Virus record (IMG/VR): IMGVR_UViG_3300044642_000328
Location: 1-41,960 of that record
Strand: one strand, 5' to 3'
Source of the DNA: a virus
Length of the DNA stretch: 41,960 bases
The notes beneath the pieces were generated by a model. The model made no database searches, was not told the origin of the DNA, and worked only from the letters and a program-made list of their open reading frames with translations. The position numbers and the translations under genes were made by a program. This document shows positions 8,210 through 19,584 of the stretch, in pieces. Position 1 is the stretch's first letter, and each line of letters opens with the position of its first letter.

Positions 8210-11200
8210 ATGCCATTATTAGCAAGTAATTTTACATCAAATTCTCTTCAAGGAACCGTAGTAGTATCTGGTGGCTGGGCAAATATTGATTTGCAAGTCG
8301 ATGCTTTTGCCTTTGAAGGAGATAAATCTTTCACTGTTAAACTTCGTAAAGATAGTACAACAGGGCAAGTTATTGGCACATCCAATACTATTGCAATCTA
8401 TGATTATTCCGGTATTGTTAGTTTAACAGCAAATACTGCCACAGTTAACGAAGGCAATTTGGTTGGATTTACTTTAACTACAACCAACGTTGCAAATTAC
8501 ACAAACGTATTTTATTCTGTGTTACCAGTAACATCTAATGTTACATTGGGAGATTTTGTTGCTAACACCGGCGTTGTTACAATTATTAATAATGTTGGAA
8601 CGTTTGCGTTAAGAGCTAATTCTGATTTATCCTTAATGGATGAGACAGGCGAAACTTTTAAACTACAAGTTAGAACCAACTCTCCAACAGGAAATATTGT
8701 TTACGTATCATCGAATGTTGCAATCGCCGATGTATCTAAAGGCTTTAATATAATAAGCTTCGTTGAAAATAGTTCATCAGTTGCAGAAGGCGGTACATTG
8801 GCATTGACATTCAATGCCACAAATATACCGGTTGGTACATTGTTATATTATTCCACTGACGGAAACGCAACAACATCTACATTTACTGGCGGCAATACTG
8901 GTTCATTTGTAATGAATGGATTGTCGAATACAGTTACATTATTGCCAACAGCTGTTCCATATGGCATCACTCAAAACTTTACAGTACAAATTAGAAGAGA
9001 TTCATTAACAGGAACCGTATTAGCCACAAGTAATAATATTATAGCTATAGATTCTTCGATGGCATATATGACTGCAACTGGAGGTACAATAGTAGATAGC
9101 GGCGGTTATAGAACACACGCATTTACAACTTCTGGCAATTTAACTATTAGTGTTCTTGGCGCAAGTCCGACACAAAATCTTTTAGACTACTTAGTAGTTG
9201 CAGGCGGTGGGGGCGGTGGAGCTGGTGGTAGTAATTTTGGAAATCCATATCAATATTCTGGCGGAGGTGGAGGTGGCGCCGGAGGATTGTTAACTAGTAA
9301 TGTAGTAATTACCACTACAGGAAATACTGTGATTTTAGTTGGAAGTGGTGGTATAGGTAAAGGTGCGTATGGCCCATTAGCTGGAGGTTATACACCTGGT
9401 ACTAGTGGTAGTAATACTTCAGTTGCATTTGCATCGGGTCCTTCATTGATTGCTTTTGGCGGCGGCGGCGGTAGTGGAGGAGATTTTAATCTGCCCGTAG
9501 GATCAACAAATGGTACAGGTAGACCGGGTGGTTCAGGTGGCGGAACAACTGCATTCAATAATTATTCTCCAGCACCACCTGCGGGTTCTGGGACACCCGG
9601 ACAAGGATATCCTGGTGGCAAATCCTCTCCGCTCAATTTTGGTGGCGTACAAAGTACCGGTGCAGGCGGTGGTGGCGGCGGTGCTGGCGAGGCAGGTCAT
9701 TATCAACCAACGGATCCAGTATCTCCTTTGTCTACTACAACACAGGCAGGTGGTAATGGTTTAGCTATACCATGGGCACCCCCTGCATATGGCACATCTG
9801 GACCGGCTCCGGGTAGATGGTTCGCAGGCGGCGGAGGTGGCGGTGGCTGGCCTGGCGGATCAGCATATCTATTAGGTGGCGGTGCAGGTGGTGGTGGCGC
9901 TGGCGGATTCTATCCACCCGGATATCCAACAAGCGCATTTAATTCTGGTGCTGCAATTAGCGCACAAGATAGTGGCGCAAATGCAACTATTAATACAGGT
10001 GGGGGTGGCGGCGGTGTTGGTTCAGCAGGTGCAGCTACAGCTTATGGTGTTGGTGGACGTGGCGCTTCGGGCATTGTACTTATCCGTTATCCATACGTTG
10101 CACCTGCAACAATTTCAAATGTAGTAACCACATCAAACGTATTTTCTGTTGGTTCAAACATTACATTCACAATCAATGCTCTAAATGCAAATGCACAAAC
10201 ACTTTACTATTCTACAGATGGTAATGTAATAGCATCAAACTTTATTGGTGGTAACACAGGTTCATTTGTTGCAAATGCATCGGGTGGAATAGTTACATTA
10301 CAAGCTAATACAAATATACCATTGAATGAATCTAGATCGTTTAGATTACAAATTAGACAAGATTCTACTACAGGATTTATATCCGGATCTAGTGCAAATG
10401 TTACTATTGATGGTTTTGCATCACAAATATCTGCAACAGGTGGTACAATTACAACGGCAGGTGGTTATAGAACACACACATTCTTAACTTCTAATAATTT
10501 TGTTTTAAGTAAAAAATCAACAGATAACATCGAATATTTAATAGTTGCAGGTGGTGGATCGGGTGGCCCATCTTATGGCGGCGGCGGCGGAGCTGGCGGA
10601 ATGCTATATGGTAATTTAACTTATCAACAAATATCTTCTGGAACGTATTCTATTGTTGTTGGTGCTGGCGGCACGTCGGCAATAAATGGTAGTAATTCTT
10701 CTGGTTTAGGTATTTTATCTATAGGCGGTGGCGCAGGCGGCAATTATTCACCCGTCAACTCGCCCGTCGCCCAAGCCGCCGCCAGAGCCAAAAATGGAGG
10801 ATCGGGTGGAGGTGGACATTCTGGATATAACGGATATCAAGATATGCCGGGTACCCCTTCAGCGACAAACGCAGGATGGGCGGGTGGCCGAGGTGTTGTT
10901 GGTCAAGGATTTGCTGGAGGCGATAGATTAGCTCCGATTGGTAATGAGGGAGGAGGATATGAAGGCGCCGGCGGTGGCGGCGCAGGCAGCATCGGCGCCA
11001 ATGTATCTGTTAGAAGCGAAAAAGGTGGTAACGGAGGAATTGGCCTACAATGGGTAAATGGTACATACTATGCAGGCGGTGGAGGAGGATGGGGATATCA
11101 ATCTCCTACTGCAGATGCACCTACATATTCAAATACTCCATATACACAAAGTCTTGGTTTAGGTGGTTTAGGTGGTGGCGGAAACGGAACAAAATATTAT

Positions 11201-11341
11201 CCAGGTGCACCGACAATATTCTTTAATTCAACTAGCGGAACTGTAAATACTGGTGGCGGTGGCGGTGGCGCAGATAGTGGAAGCATAGCTAACACCTCCG
11301 GCGGATCAGGTATCGTTATTATCCGTTATCCCTATAGTTAA
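8210..11341 (+). CDS. Large glycine-rich tail-fibre/adhesin protein, C-terminal half of a split pair
   Basis: This 1043-residue protein starts inside a Calx-beta-like domain: MPLLASNF...EGDKSFTVKLRKDSTTG supplies the strands missing from the end of the upstream protein. Two complete Calx-beta-like domains (about 66-175 and 180-285), a glycine-rich domain (286-627), another Calx-beta-like domain (628-741) and a final glycine-rich domain (742-1043, ending GSGIVIIRYPYS) follow. It is the full-length counterpart of the partial gene at the left edge. Only GAA separates the upstream TAA from its ATG and the ribosome-binding site is weak, so translational coupling is likely. The role in host recognition is inferred from the family. 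Confidence 0.85.
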   Translation: MPLLASNFTSNSLQGTVVVSGGWANIDLQVDAFAFEGDKSFTVKLRKDSTTGQVIGTSNTIAIYDYSGIVSLTANTATVNEGNLVGFTLTTTNVANYTNVFYSVLPVTSNVTLGDFVANTGVVTIINNVGTFALRANSDLSLMDETGETFKLQVRTNSPTGNIVYVSSNVAIADVSKGFNIISFVENSSSVAEGGTLALTFNATNIPVGTLLYYSTDGNATTSTFTGGNTGSFVMNGLSNTVTLLPTAVPYGITQNFTVQIRRDSLTGTVLATSNNIIAIDSSMAYMTATGGTIVDSGGYRTHAFTTSGNLTISVLGASPTQNLLDYLVVAGGGGGGAGGSNFGNPYQYSGGGGGGAGGLLTSNVVITTTGNTVILVGSGGIGKGAYGPLAGGYTPGTSGSNTSVAFASGPSLIAFGGGGGSGGDFNLPVGSTNGTGRPGGSGGGTTAFNNYSPAPPAGSGTPGQGYPGGKSSPLNFGGVQSTGAGGGGGGAGEAGHYQPTDPVSPLSTTTQAGGNGLAIPWAPPAYGTSGPAPGRWFAGGGGGGGWPGGSAYLLGGGAGGGGAGGFYPPGYPTSAFNSGAAISAQDSGANATINTGGGGGGVGSAGAATAYGVGGRGASGIVLIRYPYVAPATISNVVTTSNVFSVGSNITFTINALNANAQTLYYSTDGNVIASNFIGGNTGSFVANASGGIVTLQANTNIPLNESRSFRLQIRQDSTTGFISGSSANVTIDGFASQISATGGTITTAGGYRTHTFLTSNNFVLSKKSTDNIEYLIVAGGGSGGPSYGGGGGAGGMLYGNLTYQQISSGTYSIVVGAGGTSAINGSNSSGLGILSIGGGAGGNYSPVNSPVAQAAARAKNGGSGGGGHSGYNGYQDMPGTPSATNAGWAGGRGVVGQGFAGGDRLAPIGNEGGGYEGAGGGGAGSIGANVSVRSEKGGNGGIGLQWVNGTYYAGGGGGWGYQSPTADAPTYSNTPYTQSLGLGGLGGGGNGTKYYPGAPTIFFNSTSGTVNTGGGGGGADSGSIANTSGGSGIVIIRYPYS

Positions 11342-11362
11342 TGAACCATAAATAATAAGTAT
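11309..11362 (+). repeat. Fibre-module junction repeat, copy 3
   Basis: This 54-bp segment is identical to 2252-2305 and spans the end of one fibre gene, its stop codon and the late-promoter box of the next. It is the most exact evidence for tandem duplication of the fibre module. Confidence 0.92.
11347..11354 (+). promoter_or_regulatory. T4-late-like promoter box, CATAAATA
   Basis: Same box and spacing (30 bases to the ATG at 11384) as upstream of the other two MPxINKG fibre genes. No sigma70 -35 element is visible. Confidence 0.55.
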
Positions 11363-11383
11363 TGTATAAAGTAAAAAAGAAAA

Positions 11384-12814
11384 ATGCCAATTATAAACAA
11401 AGGTATATTATCCTCTAGGGATGCCTATTTAAAGCAATTAGGTAACGATTGGCCTACGGCTCAGGTTACTACAACATCTGATGTATTAGAGGTATCTTCT
11501 AACTTATACTTCACTAACACCAGAGCAATTAATGCCCTTACTATTGGTACAATTCAAGGCGATATATCGGCTAGTGGAAATCTAGTTGCAAATGGTTTAA
11601 TAATTAGAAATATTATTGTTACGGATTCTGTTCTTTTAGGTTCAGGTGGTATATCCGGAAACATATACACCGCTAACGTAATTGAGACAAGTGGTAATTT
11701 ATATTACACCAATGCAAGAGTAGTTACCACTGTTACTCCTCTATTGACTACGGGCAATGTAATTGAAACATCTGCTAATTTATATTTTACTACAGCAAGA
11801 GCAAGAGCTGCTTTTACCGCTGGGCAAAATATTACAATTGAAAACGGTACTATTTCGGCGTTGACACAATCGGTAGTTGTTAACGAAAGCGATATAATAA
11901 CTGTATTAGCAAATACCACTAGTTATACATTATCTAGAAACATATCCGATCCAAAATCTATTCTTGTAATTAATGAAGGATTGATACAAATACCTACAGT
12001 AGATTATACTGTATCCGGTATAACATTAACAACCACAACTCAATATCCAGTTGGATCAAATATTGAAGTTAGATATTTTGGCGTAGATTCGACAACATCG
12101 GGTGCATACACTTCCACATTATCTATATCATTGAATTCTTTTATCGGTGACGGTTCGAATGTAAATTATCAATTAAATAGCAATCCATCTTCTACTGCAT
12201 ATACCATAATAAATATAGATGGTGTTGAACAATTAACTACTGCATATTCTTTGAATGGTAGTTTATTGACATTCTCAGAGCCTCCTAGCAACGGAGCAAA
12301 TATAGATGTCAGAGTGTTCGGCGGAATTGTTGGACAACCATACAATACGAGAAATTACGTAGGCGACGGTGTTACTGTAAACTGGCCAATAAGCACAGGA
12401 TTTACAGAAAATAATATTTTAGTATTTGAAAACGGTGTTGCTCAAGTTCCATCGATAGATTATACAGTAAGTCCAACATCAAATGTAGTACTAACTAATG
12501 CGACTGCGGCCAATGTAAATATTCAAATTAGAGAACTTGGACAAACCGCAGCTAACCTTGTTAATTCTATACAAGGCATGGACGTTATTTTAGGAAACAT
12601 AACTCCTAAAATAACAGGTGTTTATAATATAGGATCTGCAAATTTAGCATACAACAAGTTATATCTAACAGGCTCAAATTCATTGGTACTTGGTAATACT
12701 ATAGTTAGTATATCGGGTAGCACATTAACACTAAGTACTGCAGGTACAACTACGGTAGTAGGAGCTTCTTCTGGTACAGACAATATTAGTCCATTCTTGT
12801 TGATGGGCGCTTAA
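11384..12814 (+). CDS. Tail-fibre protein, third MPxINKG paralogue
   Basis: This 476-residue protein has the shared N-terminus MPIINKG...NDWPTAQV and three NLY(F/Y)T motifs (about residues 41, 103 and 140). It lacks Calx-beta and glycine-rich domains. The middle (about 165-400) has three beta-repeat segments with alternating hydrophobic strands, recognisable from PxxDYTVS, NSFIGDGSNVNY and RNYVGDGVTVNW, a pattern seen in phage fibre shafts. The end (YNIGSANLAYNKLYL) is typical of phage fibre C-terminal modules. It may be a shorter fibre or connector attaching at the same site as the two split pairs. The next gene follows after eight bases. Confidence 0.8.
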   Translation: MPIINKGILSSRDAYLKQLGNDWPTAQVTTTSDVLEVSSNLYFTNTRAINALTIGTIQGDISASGNLVANGLIIRNIIVTDSVLLGSGGISGNIYTANVIETSGNLYYTNARVVTTVTPLLTTGNVIETSANLYFTTARARAAFTAGQNITIENGTISALTQSVVVNESDIITVLANTTSYTLSRNISDPKSILVINEGLIQIPTVDYTVSGITLTTTTQYPVGSNIEVRYFGVDSTTSGAYTSTLSISLNSFIGDGSNVNYQLNSNPSSTAYTIINIDGVEQLTTAYSLNGSLLTFSEPPSNGANIDVRVFGGIVGQPYNTRNYVGDGVTVNWPISTGFTENNILVFENGVAQVPSIDYTVSPTSNVVLTNATAANVNIQIRELGQTAANLVNSIQGMDVILGNITPKITGVYNIGSANLAYNKLYLTGSNSLVLGNTIVSISGSTLTLSTAGTTTVVGASSGTDNISPFLLMGA

Positions 12815-12822
12815 GGAAAAAT

Positions 12823-13152
12823 ATGGCGATAAAATACAAAGTTCTAGGTCAATCTTTACCTGTTTCAAATACTTTTACTACTTTATATACTGTACCTGCA
12901 GGAAATAGTGCGGTTGTTTCTACATTGAATGTATGCAATCAATCTACATCTAATGTTACATTTAGGATTGCCGTTAGACCTGCAAATGAAACATTGGTCG
13001 GTAAACACTATGTTGCCTTTGATGTTCCATTGCCTGCACAAGATGCTATTGCTCTTACTATGGGTATGTCATTGGATGCAACAGATGTTGTTACAGTATT
13101 CTCATGGCAAGGTAATGTTTCATTTAATCTATTTGGAACTGAGATTTATTAA
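12823..13152 (+). CDS. Small phage structural protein, beta-rich
   Basis: This is a 109-residue protein with no signal peptide, rich in beta-branched residues (TLYTVPAGNSAVVSTLNVCNQ; then FRIAVRP). Similar small proteins with the pattern 'TLYTVP..NSAVVSTL.VCN' sit among tail genes of marine phages, where they are presumed virion components. Its stop overlaps the next ATG by one base (TAATG), so the two are translationally coupled. Specific function is not known. Confidence 0.75.
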   Translation: MAIKYKVLGQSLPVSNTFTTLYTVPAGNSAVVSTLNVCNQSTSNVTFRIAVRPANETLVGKHYVAFDVPLPAQDAIALTMGMSLDATDVVTVFSWQGNVSFNLFGTEIY

Positions 13153-14012
13153 TGTCAACTTCTCGTTATAGTTTAAGGACGACCTCATCTAAAAAGATGA
13201 ATTCAGGAAACATTCCTTATATACTTTCAGCATTTTTACCTCCGGTAGTTACTTATTTGGTAGTAGCGGGTGGCGGCGGCGGATCAAATTATGGTGCAGG
13301 TGGCGGTGGGGGGTTTTTAACTTCAGATATTCCTGTTATTGTAGGATCTAACATTATAATAACAGTAGGTGCTGGAGGCTCAGGTGGAACTACCGGTACT
13401 ATAGGGGCAAATAGTTCTATTAGTGGTTCTGGATTTACTACCGTCACATCTATCGGTGGAGGTCGTGGCGGTGTAGGAAATGCTGGCGCAGGAACTTCGG
13501 GTGGATCTGGCGGCGGTGGCGGGTTTAATGCCGGCGCGGGCGGTGCGAACACTGCTGGGCAAGGTTATATTGGTGGCGCAGGTTTTGCTGCCTCTGGTCC
13601 GTTTATGGGTGGTGGTGGTGGTGGTGCCGGCGCTGTGGGCGGAAACGGTATTTCTACAAAAGGCGGAAATGGCGGCCAAGGCGCCGTATTTATATCAGCA
13701 ACTTACGGTGGTGGCGGAGGCGGAGGCGGTTTTGACACAGTATTAGCTGCTTCTGGCGGAGCAGGCGGTGGCGGTAACGGCGGCACCTCTGGTACAGGTA
13801 CAGGTGCAGGAACTGTAAATACTGGCGGTGGCGGGGGCGGCGCAGGTAACTCGCCTTCCGCAGGTGGCTCAGGCGGTTCGGGTGTTGTAATTATTGCATA
13901 TCCTTCATCTTTTAATCCAGCAAACAGTACAACAGGATCAAATGTATTATATGTCAATGGTGGTGGATTCCAAACATATACATTCTATAGCTCTGGTTCA
14001 ATAACATTCTAA
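13152..14012 (+). CDS. Glycine-rich tail protein
   Basis: This 286-residue protein has a short basic N-terminal segment followed by a single glycine-rich domain from residue 35 (TYLVVAGGGGG) to about 257 (GSGVVIIAYPSS) and a beta-tail ending FYSSGSITF. It belongs to the same glycine-rich family as the large fibre proteins but without Calx-beta domains. It overlaps the previous gene by one base. The same FxSSG(S/T)ITF ending occurs at 36797. Probably a small virion adhesin or decoration; this is inferred. Confidence 0.8.
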   Translation: MSTSRYSLRTTSSKKMNSGNIPYILSAFLPPVVTYLVVAGGGGGSNYGAGGGGGFLTSDIPVIVGSNIIITVGAGGSGGTTGTIGANSSISGSGFTTVTSIGGGRGGVGNAGAGTSGGSGGGGGFNAGAGGANTAGQGYIGGAGFAASGPFMGGGGGGAGAVGGNGISTKGGNGGQGAVFISATYGGGGGGGGFDTVLAASGGAGGGGNGGTSGTGTGAGTVNTGGGGGGAGNSPSAGGSGGSGVVIIAYPSSFNPANSTTGSNVLYVNGGGFQTYTFYSSGSITF

Positions 14013-14018
14013 TAAATA
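14011..14018 (+). promoter_or_regulatory. Possible late promoter box, AATAAATA
   Basis: AATAAATATAAA overlaps the stop of the preceding gene and lies only nine bases before the ATG at 14027, leaving almost no leader. It may be a late promoter giving a near-leaderless mRNA, or AT-rich spacer. Confidence 0.3.
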
Positions 14019-14026
14019 TAAAGCAA

Positions 14027-14866
14027 ATGGCAAGAGCAATATACAAAACACAAATTAACGATATAGGCAATTTGCTTATAGCAGGAAAATTTATTACCAT
14101 TGAAGCCAATGGTCGTATATCTTCGGACGGCGGTATTGCGCCCAATAGTAATGTTGAGGGTAACATTAGGTTTACTGGTTCAGTAACAGCAAATTCTTAT
14201 GTATCAACAGGAGTTGGTGTACCTACAATATCATCTGCAACTAATGTTAATTTATCTGCAAATGGTACTAACGGTGGTGCAGTCGTAGTTACAAACTCAC
14301 CATTAAGACTAAGATCATATAGTACAGCAAATCGTGGAAATATCGTTGCTTCTACCGGCGACACAATTTATAATTCTACTGTTAATTCACCTGAATATTA
14401 TAACGGAAACACTTGGTCAACAGCAGTGGTTGCTGGTCCTGCGTTTAGTGCTTACGCAAACGCTACCCTACAAACAATTACTAGTGGTTCACAACAAAAA
14501 GTTTTGTTTCAAGTAGAAGAATTTGATACTAATAACAATTATAGCAGTTCAAGATTTACTCCAACTGTTGCGGGATATTATCAATTAAACGCAGAAGTTC
14601 GACTGGATGGCGCAAGTGGCACCGGCGAAATGATGATCGTTATTTTGAAAAATGGAGCAGAGTACAAACGTGGAACAAATCAACAAGGCAGCAATATTGC
14701 TGCAAACTTCTGGGCAATGCAAATAAGTTCTCTGGTTTATGCAAATGGTACAGGTGATTATTTTGAAATATATGTTCAACAGGGGCTTGGATCAGATTTA
14801 ACTGTCACAACAGTTAATAACCCAGCTATTACTTGGTTCAATGGCTGTATGCTACGAGGCGCATAA
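14027..14866 (+). CDS. Virion protein with C-terminal C1q-like domain
   Basis: This is a 279-residue protein. The N-terminal segment ([11 protein letters not shown]) resembles the linker segments of the large fibre proteins. From about residue 140 the sequence matches a C1q/TNF-like jelly roll: AFSAYANAT, then [30 protein letters not shown] and a closing WFNGCML. C1q-like domains in phages normally form trimeric fibre tips. It follows the glycine-rich protein by 14 bases and precedes the collagen-like fibre by five bases, so it belongs to the tail-fibre unit. Domain assignment is from motif recognition. Confidence 0.75.
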   Translation: MARAIYKTQINDIGNLLIAGKFITIEANGRISSDGGIAPNSNVEGNIRFTGSVTANSYVSTGVGVPTISSATNVNLSANGTNGGAVVVTNSPLRLRSYSTANRGNIVASTGDTIYNSTVNSPEYYNGNTWSTAVVAGPAFSAYANATLQTITSGSQQKVLFQVEEFDTNNNYSSSRFTPTVAGYYQLNAEVRLDGASGTGEMMIVILKNGAEYKRGTNQQGSNIAANFWAMQISSLVYANGTGDYFEIYVQQGLGSDLTVTTVNNPAITWFNGCMLRGA

Positions 14867-14871
14867 TAAAA

Positions 14872-16523
<1,652 letters not shown>

Positions 16524-16524
<1 letters not shown>

Positions 16525-17606
16525 TGTCACTTAATACTTCAGGTAATATAAGTTTAGGTGGCGATGTAGTTGGCGAATCTATTAACCTTGAACTTGGCCG
16601 TCCTCCCTTCCAAACTATAGAAATTAATGATGCAAATGTGCGCCAACTTGCACAGATTGAATCTGGCTCTATTTCTTTAGGCGATTTTCAGGGAAAAGAA
16701 CGATATTTGAATTATGGCCAAGAAGAATATACAACTCCTGGAACATATCAATGGTTGTGTCCAAGTAATGTATCTGCAATATCTGTAGTTGTAGTAGGCG
16801 GCGGTGGCGGCGGCGATGCAGGTTCAGATTTATTAGGAGTAGGCGGAGGTGGCGGTGGGGGCGCCTTAGCTTATAGAAACAATGTTAGCGTTATCTCTGG
16901 AGTATATTATACTATAGTTGTTGGCAATAGAGGAAATGCACAAATTACTATAGACGGTGCAACAGTTCAAGTAAGTACAAGCGGCGAGGCATCTAATGCC
17001 TTTTCCTGTGTAGCGGGCGGTGGTGCACAAGGATCTAGAGGAAACGTTCAAGTTAGTATTGGTTCCTTTAATGCTCAAGGCGGTTCTATATCTGGCATAT
17101 ATGATGGTGGCGGCGCCGGAGGTTTTGGCGGTACTATAGATACTTCTGAAATTGGTTTTAGACCTCCAGGAGGTGGCGGCGCAGGCGGATATTCTGGCAC
17201 AGGTGGATATGGTGCCAGAGGACAACGAGAAGCAGGATCTCCTGCTACTTCTGAAAGTTATAGCGGAGATAGTGCAGCCAATGATAGTGGCGGCGGTGGC
17301 GGTGGCGGCGCAGGATATTCAAGCGATGTTATTAGAATTTCTACAGGCTCTAGAGGCGGCGGTGTCGGATTGTATGGTAAAGGTTCCACAGGGGCCGGCG
17401 GCGTAGGTGGTAGTATTTCTGTAAACTCTACTCAAGGCGGCGACGGATCTGCAGACTATGGCAGCAGTGCAAATTTTGGCGCAGGTGGTGGGGGAGGAAC
17501 AGGAACAAATAATCGTAGTGGCGAATATGGTCAACCTGGCGCAGTACGAATTATTTGGCCTGGTCAAATACGTAGATTTCCTTTTTCTGGGACCTTAGAT
17601 GCTTAA
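16524..17606 (+). CDS. Glycine-rich tail protein with conserved marine-phage N-terminus
   Basis: This is a 360-residue protein. The N-terminus (ISLGGDVVGESINLELG, then NDANVRQLA and SGSISLGDFQGK) is a recurrent module of marine phage tail proteins. A glycine-rich domain (about 85-350; ISVVVVGGGGGG to GAVRIIWPG) follows. It differs from the other glycine-rich domains in its TPGTYQWLCPSNV entry, the variant often seen with a tryptophan and cysteine before the first strand. It overlaps the protease gene by eight bases. A virion role is inferred. Confidence 0.8.
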
Positions 17607-19188
17607 AGAATATATTGTTAGTTTAAAAAAAGATGTAGACTATGACATCTTTTGGAATGAAATTGAAAATGAAAACGATTCAGATTCATTCGTTCCGTCT
17701 AGACGTGTTGAAATAGTTAATAACAGAGACGGAAGTACTCGCAATTGCCACTATTCATTAACAGATGAAGAAGCAGAAACATTAAGACAAGATCCTAGAA
17801 TATATTCTGTAGAAATACCTCCTTGGCAAAGAGATGATGTAATAATTGGTTTGCGAGGCCAGCAAATATCTAATTTTACAAAAACTTCATCATCCTCAGG
17901 TGATTTTGTAAATTGGGGATTGAATAGAGTAAACAATCCAACCAACAATTATGGTTTAGGTCTTACTTCCGATAATGCATACAATTATGTTTTAGATGGA
18001 TCAGGCGTAGACGTAGTAATTCAAGATAGTGGTATTGAAGTATATCATCCAGAATTTACAGATGATAACGGAAATACAAGAGTACAACAAATAAATTGGT
18101 ACACAGAATCTGGATTGGCGGGAACACAATCTGCCAATCATTATAGAGATTTTGATGGACATGGAACACACGTTGCCGGCATAGTTGCAGGAAAAACTTT
18201 TGGTTGGGCAAAAAATTCAAGAATTTATTCTCTAAAAGTTTCTGGTTTAGAAGGTGCAGGAGATTCAGGTACAGGCATTTCTATAGGTGATTGTTTTGAT
18301 GTTATTAAATTATGGCACAGAAATAAACCAATTGATCCTGCCACTGGATTTAAACGACCAACAATAGTTAATATGAGTTGGGGATATACATTATCATATT
18401 CTTCGGTTACTAGAGTATTACATAGAGGCAATATATATACTGATGCGACCACAACATCGAATGCCGCTTATCGTTGGACCAATTACGGATTGGTAAATAT
18501 AACAAGTGGTGGAAACTTTATTACTAATTTTAGATCTGGTGCTGTGGATGTAGATATACAGGAATTATTAGACGAAGGCGTACATGTTGTAATCGCTGGA
18601 GGAAATAATTATCACAAAATAGATAAAATAGATGGTATAGATTATAATAATAGTTTTAGAACAGGTGGGGTAGATTATACATACCACAGAGGATCTAGTC
18701 CATTGGACCAAGATGCAATAAAGGTTGGTAGTATAGATAGTACAGCATTTTCTGAATATGAAGATCAAAAAGCACATTCAAGTGAAACTGGTCCTGGAAT
18801 AGATATTTGGGCACCGGGTGCGAATGTTGTTAGTTGTTGTAGTAATACTAATAATTTTAGTGCTGTTTCTTATTTTAAAGATTCGGGATTTAAACAGATT
18901 AATTTATCTGGAACATCAATGGCTTCCCCTCAAGTATGTGGTGTGTCGGCATTGTATTTACAACTTAATCCTAGTATAAGTCCAGCATCATTAAAAAATT
19001 GGTTAATTAAATCTGCAGTTAGTAATACTACAATTTATACTTCAAATCTTAATAATGACTATACGAATACAAGATCTTTGATGGGTGGTACTGGAATATT
19101 TTTACATAACGTTTTTAATATAGAAAAAGATGTTGTTTTGTCTGGCAGTATATCTATAATAAACGGAGCATTTAATCTAATAAGATAA
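17599..19188 (+). CDS. Subtilisin-like serine protease (S8)
   Basis: This 529-residue protein has all three catalytic motifs: D143 in VIQDSGIE, H188 in DGHGTHVAGI and S440 in GTSMASPQVCG. VIAGGNN supplies the oxyanion-region asparagine. Residues 1-110 resemble a propeptide region (YSLTDEEAETLRQDPRIYSVEIP), so autoprocessing is plausible. No signal peptide is visible. Its place at the end of the fibre cluster, coupled by an eight-base overlap, suggests it acts in the virion: maturing fibre proteins, or degrading host surface proteins during adsorption. Neither is shown by sequence. The C-terminal 40 residues are not typical subtilase and could be a beta-rich virion anchor. Confidence 0.92.
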   Translation: MLKEYIVSLKKDVDYDIFWNEIENENDSDSFVPSRRVEIVNNRDGSTRNCHYSLTDEEAETLRQDPRIYSVEIPPWQRDDVIIGLRGQQISNFTKTSSSSGDFVNWGLNRVNNPTNNYGLGLTSDNAYNYVLDGSGVDVVIQDSGIEVYHPEFTDDNGNTRVQQINWYTESGLAGTQSANHYRDFDGHGTHVAGIVAGKTFGWAKNSRIYSLKVSGLEGAGDSGTGISIGDCFDVIKLWHRNKPIDPATGFKRPTIVNMSWGYTLSYSSVTRVLHRGNIYTDATTTSNAAYRWTNYGLVNITSGGNFITNFRSGAVDVDIQELLDEGVHVVIAGGNNYHKIDKIDGIDYNNSFRTGGVDYTYHRGSSPLDQDAIKVGSIDSTAFSEYEDQKAHSSETGPGIDIWAPGANVVSCCSNTNNFSAVSYFKDSGFKQINLSGTSMASPQVCGVSALYLQLNPSISPASLKNWLIKSAVSNTTIYTSNLNNDYTNTRSLMGGTGIFLHNVFNIEKDVVLSGSISIINGAFNLIR

Positions 19189-19194
19189 ACAAAA

Positions 19195-19584
19195 ATGATA
19201 ATTGAATTGACTGAAGATAACTTTACAATGTATGCTATTAAGCATTATGACAATCCCTCTTGTAAGGGAATGGATGAATTCTTAAATGATCTTAAAAGAT
19301 TTAAGTATATAAAAAGACTATTAAGAAAACATAATGTGGGTAAAGAGCTTAAAGAGAGATTAATACTCAACCATATAATTGTATTAGGTAATCTATTTGG
19401 TATAGAGGCAACAACCAAGATGCTATTTTATAAGCTGGAAGAAAAGTTCTGGCCTCAGGTAAAAACATTCTTGGTATTTTTAAACTATATGCCATTAAAA
19501 GTAATAGTATCACCGGGTATAGAAATATTAGATAAAGATATTTCTATAGACGAAACAATCTTAGAAAATTTAAAGAGACTGTAA
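19195..19584 (+). CDS. Conserved hypothetical phage protein
   Basis: This is a 129-residue acidic/basic mixed, mostly helical protein (ELTEDNFTMYAIKHYDNPSC; KRFKYIKRLLRKHN). Proteins of this form are regularly found in marine T4-like phages next to the following gene, but I know of no function. It follows the protease by six bases and overlaps the next start by one base, so it could be late-expressed with the tail genes. Confidence 0.75.
   Translation: MIIELTEDNFTMYAIKHYDNPSCKGMDEFLNDLKRFKYIKRLLRKHNVGKELKERLILNHIIVLGNLFGIEATTKMLFYKLEEKFWPQVKTFLVFLNYMPLKVIVSPGIEILDKDISIDETILENLKRL

Noticed and set aside
11861-11899. TTGACA followed by TATAAT within a fibre gene
   Set aside because: The spacing is about 26 bp, too long for sigma70.
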